In this document: positions 53,902 to 63,738 of the stretch, piece by piece
Position numbering within the stretch: position 1 is the first letter of the stretch
Layout: every line of letters starts with the position of its first letter
Source: Collinsella ureilytica
GTDB lineage: Bacteria; Actinomycetota; Coriobacteriia; Coriobacteriales; Coriobacteriaceae
DNA length: 64,000 nucleotides
Assembly: GCF_019795105.1 (NCBI RefSeq)
Contig: NZ_JAIMFO010000008.1
Location: 62,001-126,000 of the forward strand
Direction of reading: 5' to 3'
Translations under genes and position numbers: made by a program
Notes under the pieces: generated by a model
Told to the model about the DNA's origin: nothing
What the model saw: the letters and a program-made list of their open reading frames with translations, nothing else
Database searches by the model: none

Positions 53902-55812
53902 TTACGCCATTGACCAGTTTGCTGCCCGGCGGCGAGCCGCCAGGAAGTCGGCATAGATACCTTCGGTACCTGCAAGCTCATCATGCGTTCCGGTTTGCAC
54001 GAGCCGACCATCATCGATAACCAAGATCTGGTCGGCATCGGCTACGGTAGACAGGCGATGCGCGATTGAGATCACGGTACGCCCCTGCGTTAGCTCATCA
54101 AGTGCGCGCAAAATCTCGTGCTCGTTTTCTGGGTCAACCGAGCTCGTGGCCTCATCAAGCAAGATGATCGGCGCATCTTTAAGCAGCGCTCGCGCAATAG
54201 AGATGCGCTGACGCTCTCCACCAGAAAGCGCACCGCCAGCCTCTCCTGCATCGGCTTCGTACCCAGCAGGCAGCTTCATAATGAAGTCATGGCAGCGTGC
54301 CGCACGTGATGCTGCTTCAATCTCCTCATCCGTGGCATCTGGGCGGCCAAGGCGAATATTGTCTCGGATCGTGCCCTCAAAAAGATAGGTATCTTGAGAC
54401 ACATAAGAGATTTCTTCCATGAGCTGATCCAGGGGGATCTGGCGAAGATCCACACCACCTAAGGTAATTGAGCCCTGGTCTGCATCCCAAAACGAAGCAA
54501 TGAGCCGGGCAATGGTTGACTTGCCCGAACCAGAAGGACCGACGAGTGCGGTTACCTGACCAGGCTCAGCCGTAAAGTTCACGCCATGGAGGACTTCAAG
54601 TCCGTCGGTATAAGAAAAATGAACATCGGTAAAGCTCACACCCTGCTGAGGATCAAGCTCGGCGCGGTCTGTTGCAGAAGGACGATCAAGCGCAGGGTAT
54701 CTGAGGAGGGTCGTAATCTCATCCCAAATGGGAACCACCATCTGGAAGAGCTCAAAATTGTGCACAATTGCAAATACATGCTGCAAGATACCAATCGGCA
54801 GCGTTAAGCATAAAGCCAAACGGAAGATATCCAGCTCACCTGCGCCATACAAAACAAAGGCCACGGGCACCACAGCCAAAAGCGGTGAGTTCATTGCGGC
54901 GTTCATGACACCTGAGCCCAACCACGATTGCTTCCACCAGGCCATGGTGGTGTCTTGGTAGAGCAGTGCGCTCTTTGCATACCGGCTAAATGATGCGTCT
55001 TCTTGCAAGAAAGCCTTAATCACCGGAATGCCCTGAATATACTCGGCAGCGCGAGCTGCAAGTGCTGCCTTGGAACCCATCCAGAGATACATACGCGACT
55101 CATAACCGGCCATCATAATGCCCATGCCTACAATGACGAGCGGGACAGGTGCACGTGCCGCAAAACCAACGCGCCAGTCGATCACGAAAAGTGCGATGAG
55201 CGAGACAAGCGGCACCGACAAGCGGCCAGGAGCCTCAGGCATCACATGGGCAATCCAGTCCTCAAGGCTCGAAACGCGATCAACCAAAAGGGTACGAACA
55301 CGTCCAATGGGGTTTTCTACCAAATACCCCTGAGGAATCTGGGAAAGCCGATCAAACAAAGCCAAACGCAAACCGCGAAGCGCCTTGAAGGCAATGCGAT
55401 GCGAGATCATGCTGCTTATCGCAATGATGAGCAGGTGAAGCGCCAGCGCTCCGAGGGCTATGCCAACCGCAAAGATCTGCTGGCTAAAATCTGCCTCACC
55501 AAAGACCGCTGCATGAAATACCCAAGCCGCCGCATATGCTGCAAAAACCGCACCGGCAAGCTGAAGTAGGTTTCACACGATCGAGAGCAGAATGGAGACT
55601 CCCATCTGTGAGAATGAAACGCCAGAAAAGGCAAAGAACTCCTTGGTAAAACGCCCAATATCGATGGGGTCTTCGGTTTTTTCCGTAATCTGACGCTCAA
55701 TCTGCGCACGTACGTCGTCTGGAATATCGAAGCCATACGCATCGATCCCCTGCATAATTTCTGTGCACTTTTCTTCGGGGGTCTTTTGAGACTTCTTCTC
55801 AGATTTCGCCAT
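53902..55812 (-). pseudogene. ABC exporter interrupted by one in-frame TGA
   Basis: A single frame of 636 codons with one internal stop, TGA at 55573-55575. Before it: a 79-residue part with a charged head and the first membrane helix (FSQMGVSILLSIV). After it the same frame continues without interruption: NLLQLAGAVFAAYAAAWVF, then the rest of the six-helix domain, Walker A GPSGSGKSTIARLI, signature LSGGERQRISIARALL, Walker B IILLDEATSSVD. A TGG to TGA change in a membrane segment would explain it. TGA also ends normal genes here (adk, metN), so it is not reassigned. Alternatives: sequencing error or leaky read-through. The restart at 55410 would lack helix 1. Confidence 0.85.
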
Positions 55813-56260
55813 GGCACCTCCTCATGTAATGAGGCTGAAACGCTCAGCCCTCACCTAGAAAGTTAGCTTTAGCATACACCTACTAAAGCCAAAGGTAGGG
55901 GGGGGATTGGGTGAAAAAACATGGGGAGAACGGGGTCTGGGAGGGTGCAGGCGTGGATGGCACACGGGCGTGGGCGACGTGGGCGGGCGTGGGTGCGGGC
56001 TTGCGTGAACGGGAGTGGTGCACGCAAGTGAGCTTGAGCATGCGTGAGTGAGCGCAGGGGCATGAGAGTGGCGTGGATGCGGACTTGTGAGCATGGGCGC
56101 GGGCACCCGGAAAGCGTAGTCGTGCGAGAGGCGTGGACATGAGTGAGCGCAGATGCAACGAAGTGGATGGCAGCGAATGTATGGTGGGCGCAGGTGCCGT
56201 GAGCGAGCGTGAGCGGGTGCGACGCGAACGCGCGGGAGACTCACCAGCTCCCACGCATTC
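55813..56260. other. G-rich low-complexity intergenic stretch
   Basis: About 450 bases. From 55893 to 56240 the plus strand is extremely rich in G (words such as GCGTGGATG, GTGGGCG and GAGCGTGAGCG) and poor in C. Short frames on both strands reflect this composition and are not accepted as genes. Confidence 0.5.
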
Positions 56261-59200
56261 CTACTCAGCGCTTTTGAGCGCTTCTACCATCGCGATACGA
56301 TCAAGCGATCGGTTGGTCATCTTGCTCACTACGACCACAAAGGCCAAGGTCACGGCAGAAGCAATGAAATAGGTTGGCCAGGCCACCACGGTATCAAAGA
56401 ACAGCGACGGCATTCGCAGTACATAGGTCAGAAAACGCGTGATGGCATATCCCAAGGGACAGCCCGCGAGTATGCCTAAAAGGGCCAAGACAATCGTTTC
56501 TTTATTGATATACCGATAGACCTCACGCCGACGGAACCCTAACACCTTGATGGTGGCAAGCTCACGCGCACGCTCAGATATATTCGTAGTAGAAAGCGTA
56601 AAGACAACCGCGAAGGCCAGGGCCGCACCCATCACAGTCACGATATAGACCACCACGTCGACGATCTTAAAGCTCTCAGAAAAGCTATTCGCAATCTGCG
56701 CGGTGCTTGAAAGACTTACAAACAGTCCGTCATCTCCAAGGTCTTTGGCAAAGGCAATTTGGTCGTCCTCGCTCCCGGTAAGGTGAGCAAAGAAGGCATT
56801 TTGCACCGGGGCGGTTCCAAAGGCGGTACGATAGGCACTCTCAGTCATATACACAAAATTGCCCAGGTAGTTAATGGCAATCGCAGAGACAGGAATACTT
56901 CCCTCAGCCAAGCTCACATCTTGCAAGCTCACTGCATCTCCTGCACTAAAGCCCAAGACCTGCTCAGCGTTTTTAGTAAAAATTCCACCTTCATGTGCGG
57001 GAAGCTGCAACTCACTCCCCTGGCCATCTTGCAGCTTTACAAAGCCAGAGAGATCGGTGCCGTCAGGCAAGACCACAATCTGCATGTCTTCGCGCTTGCC
57101 CTGAAACCCAGCAGTTACTGTTTCAATCCGTGCACATAAAAGCTCAGATACCTCGCCTGAGTTTGAGAGTGCCTGCCGCGCCTCCTCAAAGTCCGCGTCT
57201 GCCGTTACCGCCATCAAGTCATAGCGGGCAATTCCGGCATCCCCATACTGGCGCGGCTTTAAAGAAATCACCGTGTCACGAATGCCTAAGCCGCAGATAA
57301 GCAAGGCGGTGCAACCAGCGATGCCAAAGATGGTCATAAAGGCACGCTTCTTGTAGCGGAACAAATTGCGGGCTGCCACCTTATTCAAAAAGCCAAGGCG
57401 TCGCCAAAGCGGCGGAATGCGCTCAAGCATAATGCGGCCACCGGCTCTGGGAGCGCGCGGGCGCATGAGCGAAGCAGGTACCTCACGCAGCTCCTGGCGG
57501 CACGCCAGAGCAGCCGCGCCGGTTATACCCACCGTGAAAAGTGCCACGCTCACCAGAGCAGACATCGGATCTACGTGCAGTTCAAAATCGGTGAGAGCAT
57601 ACATCGTGCGGAAGATCGTAAAAATTACCACGGGCAAGGCAACAAAACCCAAAATCGTTCCCGCAAGACCACCAGAAATACAGGCTGTACATGCATAGAT
57701 GAGGTATTTGGCCATGATCTGGCTCCGGTGATAGCCAAGCGCCTTATATACGCCAATGAGGCCTCGATCTTCTTCCACCATACGTGTGGCAGTCGTTAAG
57801 CCAATGAGCACCGCTACGATAAAAAAGATTGCTGGGAAAACCGTGGCAATGGCCTCGATCGACTTTGCATCTGAGTCCACACTGTTATAGCTCGGCAAGA
57901 CGGAACGATCCTGTACATACCACGTTGCAGGCTCAATAGTTTCAATATCAGCTCTCGCATCGGCAATCTTTTGGTGAGCTTCTGAGCGCTCATCCTCAAA
58001 AGTCTGATAGTTCGCTCGAAGCTCCTCGCGGGCATCTGCCAGCTTTTGTGCACCTGCATCAAGCTCTGCGTGAGCCTCAGCAAAGCGCTGGTCTGCCTCA
58101 GCGGAGCGGGCATTAAGATCGCTCAGGCCTGCGGCCAGGCGGATCCGGTTTTGATCCAGCAAGGCGCGCCCCTGCTTAAGAGCGGCTTGTCCTTGCTCTA
58201 GCTCGCGGCTCTTATTGGCAAGTTCTGCGGCTGCTTGCCCTATTGCCCGATCAACCTCTGCACGCGCTTGCTGGCGAGCCTCTGCTTCGCGCTGGCCTAA
58301 CTCAGACGCTGCCTGAGCGAGGCGGGCGTATCCTGCCTGGATATCAATAAAGCCTTGGCTGAGGCTTACAAGCGCCGCTTCCCAGCCGCCGCTCAGCACA
58401 AACTCAATACCAGCCAGGCCTTCTTGCACCGCAGCGAGCTGAGCCTCAAGCTCGGCAATTGTTTTTTTGAGCATAGCCATGCGTTCGGCATGTTGAGGAT
58501 TAGCTGGGTCAAGCGCTGCGAGAGCGGTTTTAGCGGCCTCGAGCTGAGGACGAAGTGCGGCCTCACCAGCTTGAAGCTCGGCTTTTTGTGCAGTGAGCTT
58601 GGGGCGCGCATCGGCAACTGCAGACGCGGCCTTTCCTGCCAGAGCTTCTTTTGCGCTGGCCACCTGCTCAGGTACTACCTCAGCCCCAGGAGCCGTAAGC
58701 TCCTCAAAGGTTGACCACGCCTGATCTGGCCAAACAAGACCGAGTTTTTGAGCGGCATCACGCAGGCGGTCGCGCTCCGATTTTGCCCGAGCATAGGCCT
58801 CATCAAGCGTCTTCGTCTGGGCAGCAAGCTCTGCTTTGGGGGCGGCGAGCTGAGCTGTTACCGCTGCTTCCGCCTCAGCATATGCAGCATCGCGGCGACG
58901 ACCAAGCTCCGATCGCCCTGCTGCAAGGCGCGCAGCACCTGCGCTCAGCTCCCCTGCACGGGCTGCAAGCTCTTCCTCCCCTGCTGCAAGCTCTGCATAC
59001 CCGCTCTGAATCTTGTCATGCCCGGCACGAATTTCTTTTGCTGCTAATGCTTCTTGCAAACTAAGCTCACGTTTGCCTCTGCTCAGCTCGTCTGATTGCG
59101 CATCAAGGGTACGCTCTGCATCATGCAACTTTGTGGCGGCGTCAGCAAGCTCACGCTCAGCTCGGCGTTCTTCATCATCAACGCGGGCGCTCGCCTCATC

Positions 59201-60142
59201 CTTTACATCCGCTGTGCGGCCACGCTCACGAGCATCCCGAATGGTTTCAATACTGGTTTTTGCCTCTTCAATCCGTGTGCGATACGCATCTGAGTAGCAA
59301 GGAAGCTCACGAGCTTTTGCGATGGCAAGGTATGCCACCGTATACGTATTGGGATGAACGACTGCCTCAGGCGACAAAAAGAAGGCATATTTGGTAATAG
59401 ACCCTGTGCGAAACGTCATGGTCTCAGACTCGGGATTTACATCCATAGGATCGCGCACCACACCAACGATGGTATAAACACCGCGCGAAAAGACGGGATC
59501 TCCCCGCTTTGGCAGCTCCGTATCCTTTATGTCGTTCGCATCTGTTGTGGCTCCCTGCGTCGCGTCGGTTTCATGTTCACTCGCTGGATCAGCCTTCGGT
59601 TCGTCCCCCTCATCAAGAATTGCACCTGAAGAGAAGCGTACCGTGTCGCCAATCTTTTTTTTCGCTGCGTGCGCATACTTCTGAGTTACCACGAGCTCGC
59701 GTGCGTCTCTTGGAAAACACCCGTCTATAAGCAGGGGCTTATTGAGATCTCCCGACACCAAGGCTTTGAGATCGACCTTTTCGGCCTTACCGTGCACCTC
59801 GGTAAAAGCCGCCTCCGTATAGCCGCCCTGGGCGTAATCCACGTCTGACAGGCCTGCAAGCGCTGCAATATCAGCATCCGTGAGGCCTAAGGTTGAGCGG
59901 ATAGAAAGATCAAACAGACGCTGAGTATCAAAATACGAATCTGCAGTCAAGCGCAGATCATCGCAGGCAGCCTTTAAGCCCACCAGCATGGTGGAGCCCA
60001 ACGCACAAATGACAAAAAGCGAGACAAAGCGCTTGAGATTGCCGGTGATAGTTCGGCGAATATCGGCTGACAAGGCACTCAAGCGGCGTGAGCGAGCCGT
60101 TTGCGGTGCCCTTCTAACTTTTGGATCTCTTTGCCCACCCAT
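56261..60142 (-). CDS. FtsX-like ABC permease with long coiled-coil periplasmic/extracellular domain
   Basis: About 1293 residues. The N-terminal helix (residues 40-62, FVSLFVICALGSTMLVG), a large outside region that includes a long heptad-like coiled coil (about residues 320-740, Ala/Glu/Leu/Arg rich, with a predicted hairpin), a first FtsX domain (AIATVFPAIFFIVAVLIGLTTAT) and a second at the C-terminus (IVTVMGAALAFAVVFTLSTTNI and TIKVLGFRRREVYRYINKE). With the ATPase downstream of it in position (60145-60846) it forms a LolCDE/MacB-like exporter or mechanotransmitter. Start is ATG 60142 or GTG 60151, unresolved. Confidence 0.88.
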   Translation of the reverse strand: MGGQRDPKVRRAPQTARSRRLSALSADIRRTITGNLKRFVSLFVICALGSTMLVGLKAACDDLRLTADSYFDTQRLFDLSIRSTLGLTDADIAALAGLSDVDYAQGGYTEAAFTEVHGKAEKVDLKALVSGDLNKPLLIDGCFPRDARELVVTQKYAHAAKKKIGDTVRFSSGAILDEGDEPKADPASEHETDATQGATTDANDIKDTELPKRGDPVFSRGVYTIVGVVRDPMDVNPESETMTFRTGSITKYAFFLSPEAVVHPNTYTVAYLAIAKARELPCYSDAYRTRIEEAKTSIETIRDARERGRTADVKDEASARVDDEERRAERELADAATKLHDAERTLDAQSDELSRGKRELSLQEALAAKEIRAGHDKIQSGYAELAAGEEELAARAGELSAGAARLAAGRSELGRRRDAAYAEAEAAVTAQLAAPKAELAAQTKTLDEAYARAKSERDRLRDAAQKLGLVWPDQAWSTFEELTAPGAEVVPEQVASAKEALAGKAASAVADARPKLTAQKAELQAGEAALRPQLEAAKTALAALDPANPQHAERMAMLKKTIAELEAQLAAVQEGLAGIEFVLSGGWEAALVSLSQGFIDIQAGYARLAQAASELGQREAEARQQARAEVDRAIGQAAAELANKSRELEQGQAALKQGRALLDQNRIRLAAGLSDLNARSAEADQRFAEAHAELDAGAQKLADAREELRANYQTFEDERSEAHQKIADARADIETIEPATWYVQDRSVLPSYNSVDSDAKSIEAIATVFPAIFFIVAVLIGLTTATRMVEEDRGLIGVYKALGYHRSQIMAKYLIYACTACISGGLAGTILGFVALPVVIFTIFRTMYALTDFELHVDPMSALVSVALFTVGITGAAALACRQELREVPASLMRPRAPRAGGRIMLERIPPLWRRLGFLNKVAARNLFRYKKRAFMTIFGIAGCTALLICGLGIRDTVISLKPRQYGDAGIARYDLMAVTADADFEEARQALSNSGEVSELLCARIETVTAGFQGKREDMQIVVLPDGTDLSGFVKLQDGQGSELQLPAHEGGIFTKNAEQVLGFSAGDAVSLQDVSLAEGSIPVSAIAINYLGNFVYMTESAYRTAFGTAPVQNAFFAHLTGSEDDQIAFAKDLGDDGLFVSLSSTAQIANSFSESFKIVDVVVYIVTVMGAALAFAVVFTLSTTNISERARELATIKVLGFRRREVYRYINKETIVLALLGILAGCPLGYAITRFLTYVLRMPSLFFDTVVAWPTYFIASAVTLAFVVVVSKMTNRSLDRIAMVEALKSAE

Positions 60143-60144
60143 TG

Positions 60145-60846
60145 CTACCACTCAATCTCTGCAATGGGCACAGGAGATGGATTGAGCTCTTGCGAGGTTA
60201 CCCGCCCACTCTTAAAGCGAATTAAGCGATCTGCCATGGGCGCTAAGGCCGAGTTATGCGTAATAATAATGACGGTTAGGCCAGAAAGGCGGCAGGTATC
60301 TTGTAAGAGCTGCAAGACTTGCTTACCTGTTTTGTAATCAAGTGCTCCCGTTGGTTCGTCGCAGAGCAAAATCTTAGGATTTTTAGCAATCGCGCGAGCG
60401 ATAGACACGCGCTGCTGCTCACCACCAGAAAGATGCGCAGGAAAATTGCCCATCCGGTGCTCAAGCCCTACCTTGGCAAGGGTCTCTGCAGGATCGAGTG
60501 AATCGGGACAAATTTGGGTGGCAAGCTCCACATTTTCTAAGGCAGTCAGGTTTGGAACCAGGTTGTAAAACTGAAAAACAAAGCCCACATCTGAGCGACG
60601 ATACTCGATGAGCTTATCTTCGCTAGCAGCACTTATGTCGCGCCCACCTACCATAACGTGGCCTGAGGTGGCCGAATCCATGCCGCCCAAGATATTGAGA
60701 GCCGTTGTTTTGCCCGCACCCGAGGCACCTAAGATAACCGCAAGCTCGCCCTGGTTTACTTCAAAGCTCGCACCATCGAGGGCGCGAACCTCAGCCTCAC
60801 CGGATCCGTAAACCTTGCACACCTGCTCAAATTCGATATACGCCAC
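60145..60846 (-). CDS. ABC transporter ATP-binding protein, LolD-like, partner of the FtsX-like gene
   Basis: 233 residues from GTG 60846 (TTG 60867 is an alternative). Walker [19 protein letters not shown], signature [16 protein letters not shown], Walker [13 protein letters not shown] and the H-loop [11 protein letters not shown] are intact; the family is LolD/MacB/FtsE. It stops 3 bases before the FtsX gene start, so the pair is coupled. Upstream gene 61057-63036 is a cell-wall-anchored protein with its own terminator. Confidence 0.92.
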   Translation of the reverse strand: MAYIEFEQVCKVYGSGEAEVRALDGASFEVNQGELAVILGASGAGKTTALNILGGMDSATSGHVMVGGRDISAASEDKLIEYRRSDVGFVFQFYNLVPNLTALENVELATQICPDSLDPAETLAKVGLEHRMGNFPAHLSGGEQQRVSIARAIAKNPKILLCDEPTGALDYKTGKQVLQLLQDTCRLSGLTVIIITHNSALAPMADRLIRFKSGRVTSQELNPSPVPIAEIEW

Positions 60847-60934
60847 GTGACCACCATTCCGCTGCAAGCGAAGCGCAATTGACTCGACACTCTGTCGCTT
60901 GATCTCAGGATAGCAATCGTACAGGCGTCAGAAA

Positions 60935-60991
60935 ACCACCGCTCGACACTACGTGAACGATTGTCGCGCAGCGTCGTTGAGCGGCGGTGGT
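60935..60991 (-). terminator. Terminator after the LPXTG protein gene
   Basis: Arms ACCACCGCTC (60935-60944) and GAGCGGCGGTGGT (60979-60991) with an inner AACGA/TCGTT pairing; on the minus strand followed by TTTTCTGACG. It lies about 65 bases after the stop at 61057. Confidence 0.7.
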
Positions 60992-61056
60992 ACGTGAACG
61001 GATGAAACGGATGGAGCTCATGCCAACACATGTGCTCCATGTAAGAACGTATCGTT

Positions 61057-63036
61057 TTAGCGACGGCGGCGGAGTACCGCGCCAGCACCAAGCAAGATCG
61101 CCGAGGAGACACCAGCTGTGAGCGCCGCTACAGCAAAAGCAGCGTCTCCCGTTTGCGGAAGATTACGGCTGGCCTTCTTATTGTTGCTGTGGCTCTGATC
61201 CGAGTTGGTCACGTGGTTCTGACCCTGGTTTTGCCCCTGGCTCTGGCCACCACGCTGTCCCTGGTTTTGCCCCTGGGTCTGGCCACCACGCTGTCCCTGG
61301 TTTTGCCCCTGGGTCTGGCCTGGCGACTTGCTATCGCCCTGGCCTGGGGTCTGCCCTGGGGTCTGTCCCTGATTTTCCTGCGTGTCTACGTGCTCTTCTT
61401 GCTCGTCTTTTGCGCCGGGATTTTTGGCACCGGGCTCCTCAGTATGCCCACCACCTGCGTCGGGCGCGTGACGATCGTCTTTACCCAATACGTACTGCAC
61501 GTCCAAATCGGCATTGCGCTCGGCGGTAAAGGATATGAACTGACGACCATCTTTATCAGTAAAGAGGCGAACCTTGCCCAGGCTCGTGTCATCCGAGCCA
61601 TAGAAGAAGACCTCAGGCTTATAGTCTTTAAACTGCTTAATCAGCGTGAAGTTATCCAGATAGATTCGCTGCTCTGATCCGGGAAGTACGCCGGTGATTG
61701 GCACTGTTATCTGTGAGCCAGACTCATCCTTAAAGTAGGCATTAATCAGAGCGGAGGGAGCACCTTGATCGGGATGGCGGAAGCGGATTGACATCGTATA
61801 GGTCGTCGCCTGATCCAAAGCAACCTCAGTGAGCGCCTTGTCTGCCGCCGTCAGCTCAGTCAGGGCAGCATCCAGCTCGGCCTGCTCCGGATAGGCCGTG
61901 TTGAGCAGGAGCTGGGCAGCTTGCAAAGCCTTCATAAAACGTGTGCCAGAAGCTGGCTCCCACCCGTGACCTTGAGACGGCATGCGCTCAAGAGCTGCAA
62001 AGAAAGCGTTGCGCAGGCTCTCGGTCTTGGCAGGCTCCATAGCAATAACGGAAAGCTGTGTGGTGGCACTTGCCAGATCGCGGGCGGCATTGTCAAAATC
62101 GCGCTGGGTCTTTAAAGGACCGCCCTCGTGAGGACCTAAAATGAAGGTGAGATCTTTGCTATCCATAAGCTCTTTCGCGCTCAGGTATGCACGATAAAAA
62201 GCGTTATAGCCAGCCCGCTCATAGCCCTGCTTTTGCTTGGCCAGCTGCGGGATGCGCGCGATAGCCGCATCTGCTGCGGCAAGAGAGCGAGCAAGTGCCT
62301 CGCGCTCATACGGAGCCGGCTTCAAGTCAGCAAAGGCCTCATTGAGCTTGATGCGCTCCGCAGCCAACTCATCTTGGGTGACTGCTGTTGGATTCTGCTC
62401 GGCCTTTTCAAGCAGTGCCTGAGCCTTGGTCATCGCAGCTTCAAAGGTCTGAGCAGTCTCAGGAACAATCTTCATACCTTGAGACTTTGCAGCCTCATAC
62501 TGATTGCGATGCTCGGTTAACGCACCTTGCAGCGGCGAGAGATCGAGCTGAGTTAAGCCTGCGGGAAGCTTAAGATCAAACTCTTCACCCTTAAGAGCCA
62601 TCCGAATGCTCTTGGTGCCCTTTTTAATGTTTACCGGCAAGCTATTTTGAAACACCGTACGATCATATTTTCCAACGGTGGAATCGGTTGGTGCCCACTC
62701 AAAGCTACCTTTCATGTACTTATTTGGTTTGTACCAATTGGCATCTGTGTCGGCAAAATCCACGTCCTGCGCGGTGTAGGGCATCTTGAGCTCGCCAAAA
62801 ATGCGCAGCTCAAGCATGTGCGTATGTTCTGCTTCGGAGAGCGCGACCACATACATGGAACCATACTCGCCAATGTCGGTTTTTACGCCTGTTGCCTTAG
62901 CGTCCGCCAGGGTTACACCAGCTGCTGGGTCTGCAAATGCAGCAGGGACAGGCAGGCCACATACAATGCCGCCGGTAAAACTCAAGGCCAAAGCAGAAGC
63001 CAAGGCGGCGGTCGTCTTGCGCGATGCAATTCGCAT
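61057..63036 (-). CDS. LPXTG-anchored surface protein with Gln/Gly-rich repeats
   Basis: 659 residues. Signal peptide (1-35, ending AAFADP), an unidentified N-terminal domain (about 40-165), helical FIVAR-like repeats around residues 170-400, a beta-rich domain (about 410-520: TYTMSIRFRHPDQGAPSA in part), then a spacer with GQTQGQNQGQRGG repeats and the sorting signal LPQTG followed by a hydrophobic stretch and RRRR. Sortase would attach it to the cell wall; it may serve adhesion. ATG 63036 follows AAAGGATG; the longer frame to 63075 is rejected. Confidence 0.87.
   Translation of the reverse strand: MRIASRKTTAALASALALSFTGGIVCGLPVPAAFADPAAGVTLADAKATGVKTDIGEYGSMYVVALSEAEHTHMLELRIFGELKMPYTAQDVDFADTDANWYKPNKYMKGSFEWAPTDSTVGKYDRTVFQNSLPVNIKKGTKSIRMALKGEEFDLKLPAGLTQLDLSPLQGALTEHRNQYEAAKSQGMKIVPETAQTFEAAMTKAQALLEKAEQNPTAVTQDELAAERIKLNEAFADLKPAPYEREALARSLAAADAAIARIPQLAKQKQGYERAGYNAFYRAYLSAKELMDSKDLTFILGPHEGGPLKTQRDFDNAARDLASATTQLSVIAMEPAKTESLRNAFFAALERMPSQGHGWEPASGTRFMKALQAAQLLLNTAYPEQAELDAALTELTAADKALTEVALDQATTYTMSIRFRHPDQGAPSALINAYFKDESGSQITVPITGVLPGSEQRIYLDNFTLIKQFKDYKPEVFFYGSDDTSLGKVRLFTDKDGRQFISFTAERNADLDVQYVLGKDDRHAPDAGGGHTEEPGAKNPGAKDEQEEHVDTQENQGQTPGQTPGQGDSKSPGQTQGQNQGQRGGQTQGQNQGQRGGQSQGQNQGQNHVTNSDQSHSNNKKASRNLPQTGDAAFAVAALTAGVSSAILLGAGAVLRRRR
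61223..61320. repeat. 36-nt tandem repeat within the LPXTG spacer
   Basis: 2.7 copies of a 36-nt unit (61223-61258, 61259-61294, 61295-61320) differing by one base in 36 between the first two. It encodes the GQTQGQNQGQRG repeats. Copy number may vary between strains, changing spacer length. Confidence 0.9.
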
Positions 63037-63091
63037 GCGTGCACATCCTTTCGTGAGTGGAATAGGAACCTGCAAAAGGTATCCTCTGAAC

Positions 63092-63120
63092 GATTAAGTT
63101 AGACGAGTTTAACAAAACAA
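63092..63120 (-). promoter_or_regulatory. Candidate promoter of the LPXTG protein gene
   Basis: On the minus strand TTGTTT (63115-63120), 17-bp spacer, TTAATC (63092-63097). Box matches are modest. Confidence 0.35.
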
Positions 63121-63228
63121 ACATACGAATTCTGCGTCTGAGCAAAACGAGACAAAACACGTGTACGCAGTTTATGTCCGCCCATTCGTTTACCATGACG
63201 ATATAGTTTTCGTTTGAGGAGGACTTCG

Positions 63229-63438
63229 ATGGCTAAAAGGTTGAAATGCCCCACATGCGGTAGCTTAGATATTTCCGCACTGGGCGACTCAAAGCGTTCA
63301 GTTTCTGCAGGAAAAGCAATCGTAGGAGGTCTTATCGTAGGGCCGCTAGGCTTTGTTGTAGGTGGCCTCATGGGCAAGAAAGGCAAGGTTACCCTGTACT
63401 GCCACGATTGTGGAACCACCTGGAAGAAAAAACTCTAG
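63229..63438 (+). CDS. Small zinc-ribbon protein with Gly-rich hydrophobic core
   Basis: 69 residues. Two Cys pairs, CPTCG (residues 7-11) and CHDCG (residues 58-62), form a zinc ribbon around a Gly-rich hydrophobic segment (KAIVGGLIVGPLGFVVGGLMG). The Gly pattern resembles other small membrane-inserting zinc-ribbon proteins, but no family is recognised with certainty. ATG 63229 has a GAGGAGG site; the upstream ATG 63214 lacks one. It is divergent to the LPXTG gene. Confidence 0.75.
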   Translation: MAKRLKCPTCGSLDISALGDSKRSVSAGKAIVGGLIVGPLGFVVGGLMGKKGKVTLYCHDCGTTWKKKL

Positions 63439-63640
63439 CAACGCGGGGTGCAGCGCGTAGAAGCAAGACTGAATCCCTATGGAGCCACCTAAATTGTTGC
63501 AGCAGCGCGGGGTGTAGCGCGAAGAGGTGGTCAGCATCCCGGTAGAGTCATCTAACATGCTGCAGCAACTCCGGTCTCGCATTTGGAGTAGTCAAAATGC
63601 TGCAGCAACGCGAGCCTCGCATTTAAAGTATCCAAATTGC
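63438..63640. repeat. Compound tandem repeat with GC-rich units
   Basis: Units of 64 (63438-63501) and 62 (63502-63563) nt start with GCAACGCGGGGTGCAGCGCG or GCAGCGCGGGGTGTAGCGCG and are followed by two units of about 40 nt (63564-63603 and 63604-63640) that share GCAAC...CTCGCATTT and the CTGCA end. The 5' end of the array touches the stop codon of the zinc-ribbon gene. No gene lies in 63439-63738. Confidence 0.7.
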
Positions 63641-63738
63641 CTTGGTTTTCTCCCCATAACGGACTCAAACAGAATACTCTATCTCTCGTTCGCTCCTCTC
63701 ATCAGCGTAAGCACGCACGTGTACTGAGGAGGCCATGG

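Noticed and set aside
53902-55410. Intact 502-residue ABC transporter starting at 55410
   Set aside because: It would lack the first transmembrane helix, has no good ribosome-binding site, and the same frame continues upstream through a single TGA to a well-formed start at 55812.
55855-56254. Pro/His/Ser-rich minus-strand frames of 123-129 codons
   Set aside because: Composition artefact of the G-rich low-complexity stretch.
61153-61677. Hydrophobic 174-codon plus-strand frame
   Set aside because: Antisense to the LPXTG gene's Gln/Gly repeat region; Leu/Val richness is an artefact of the repeat.
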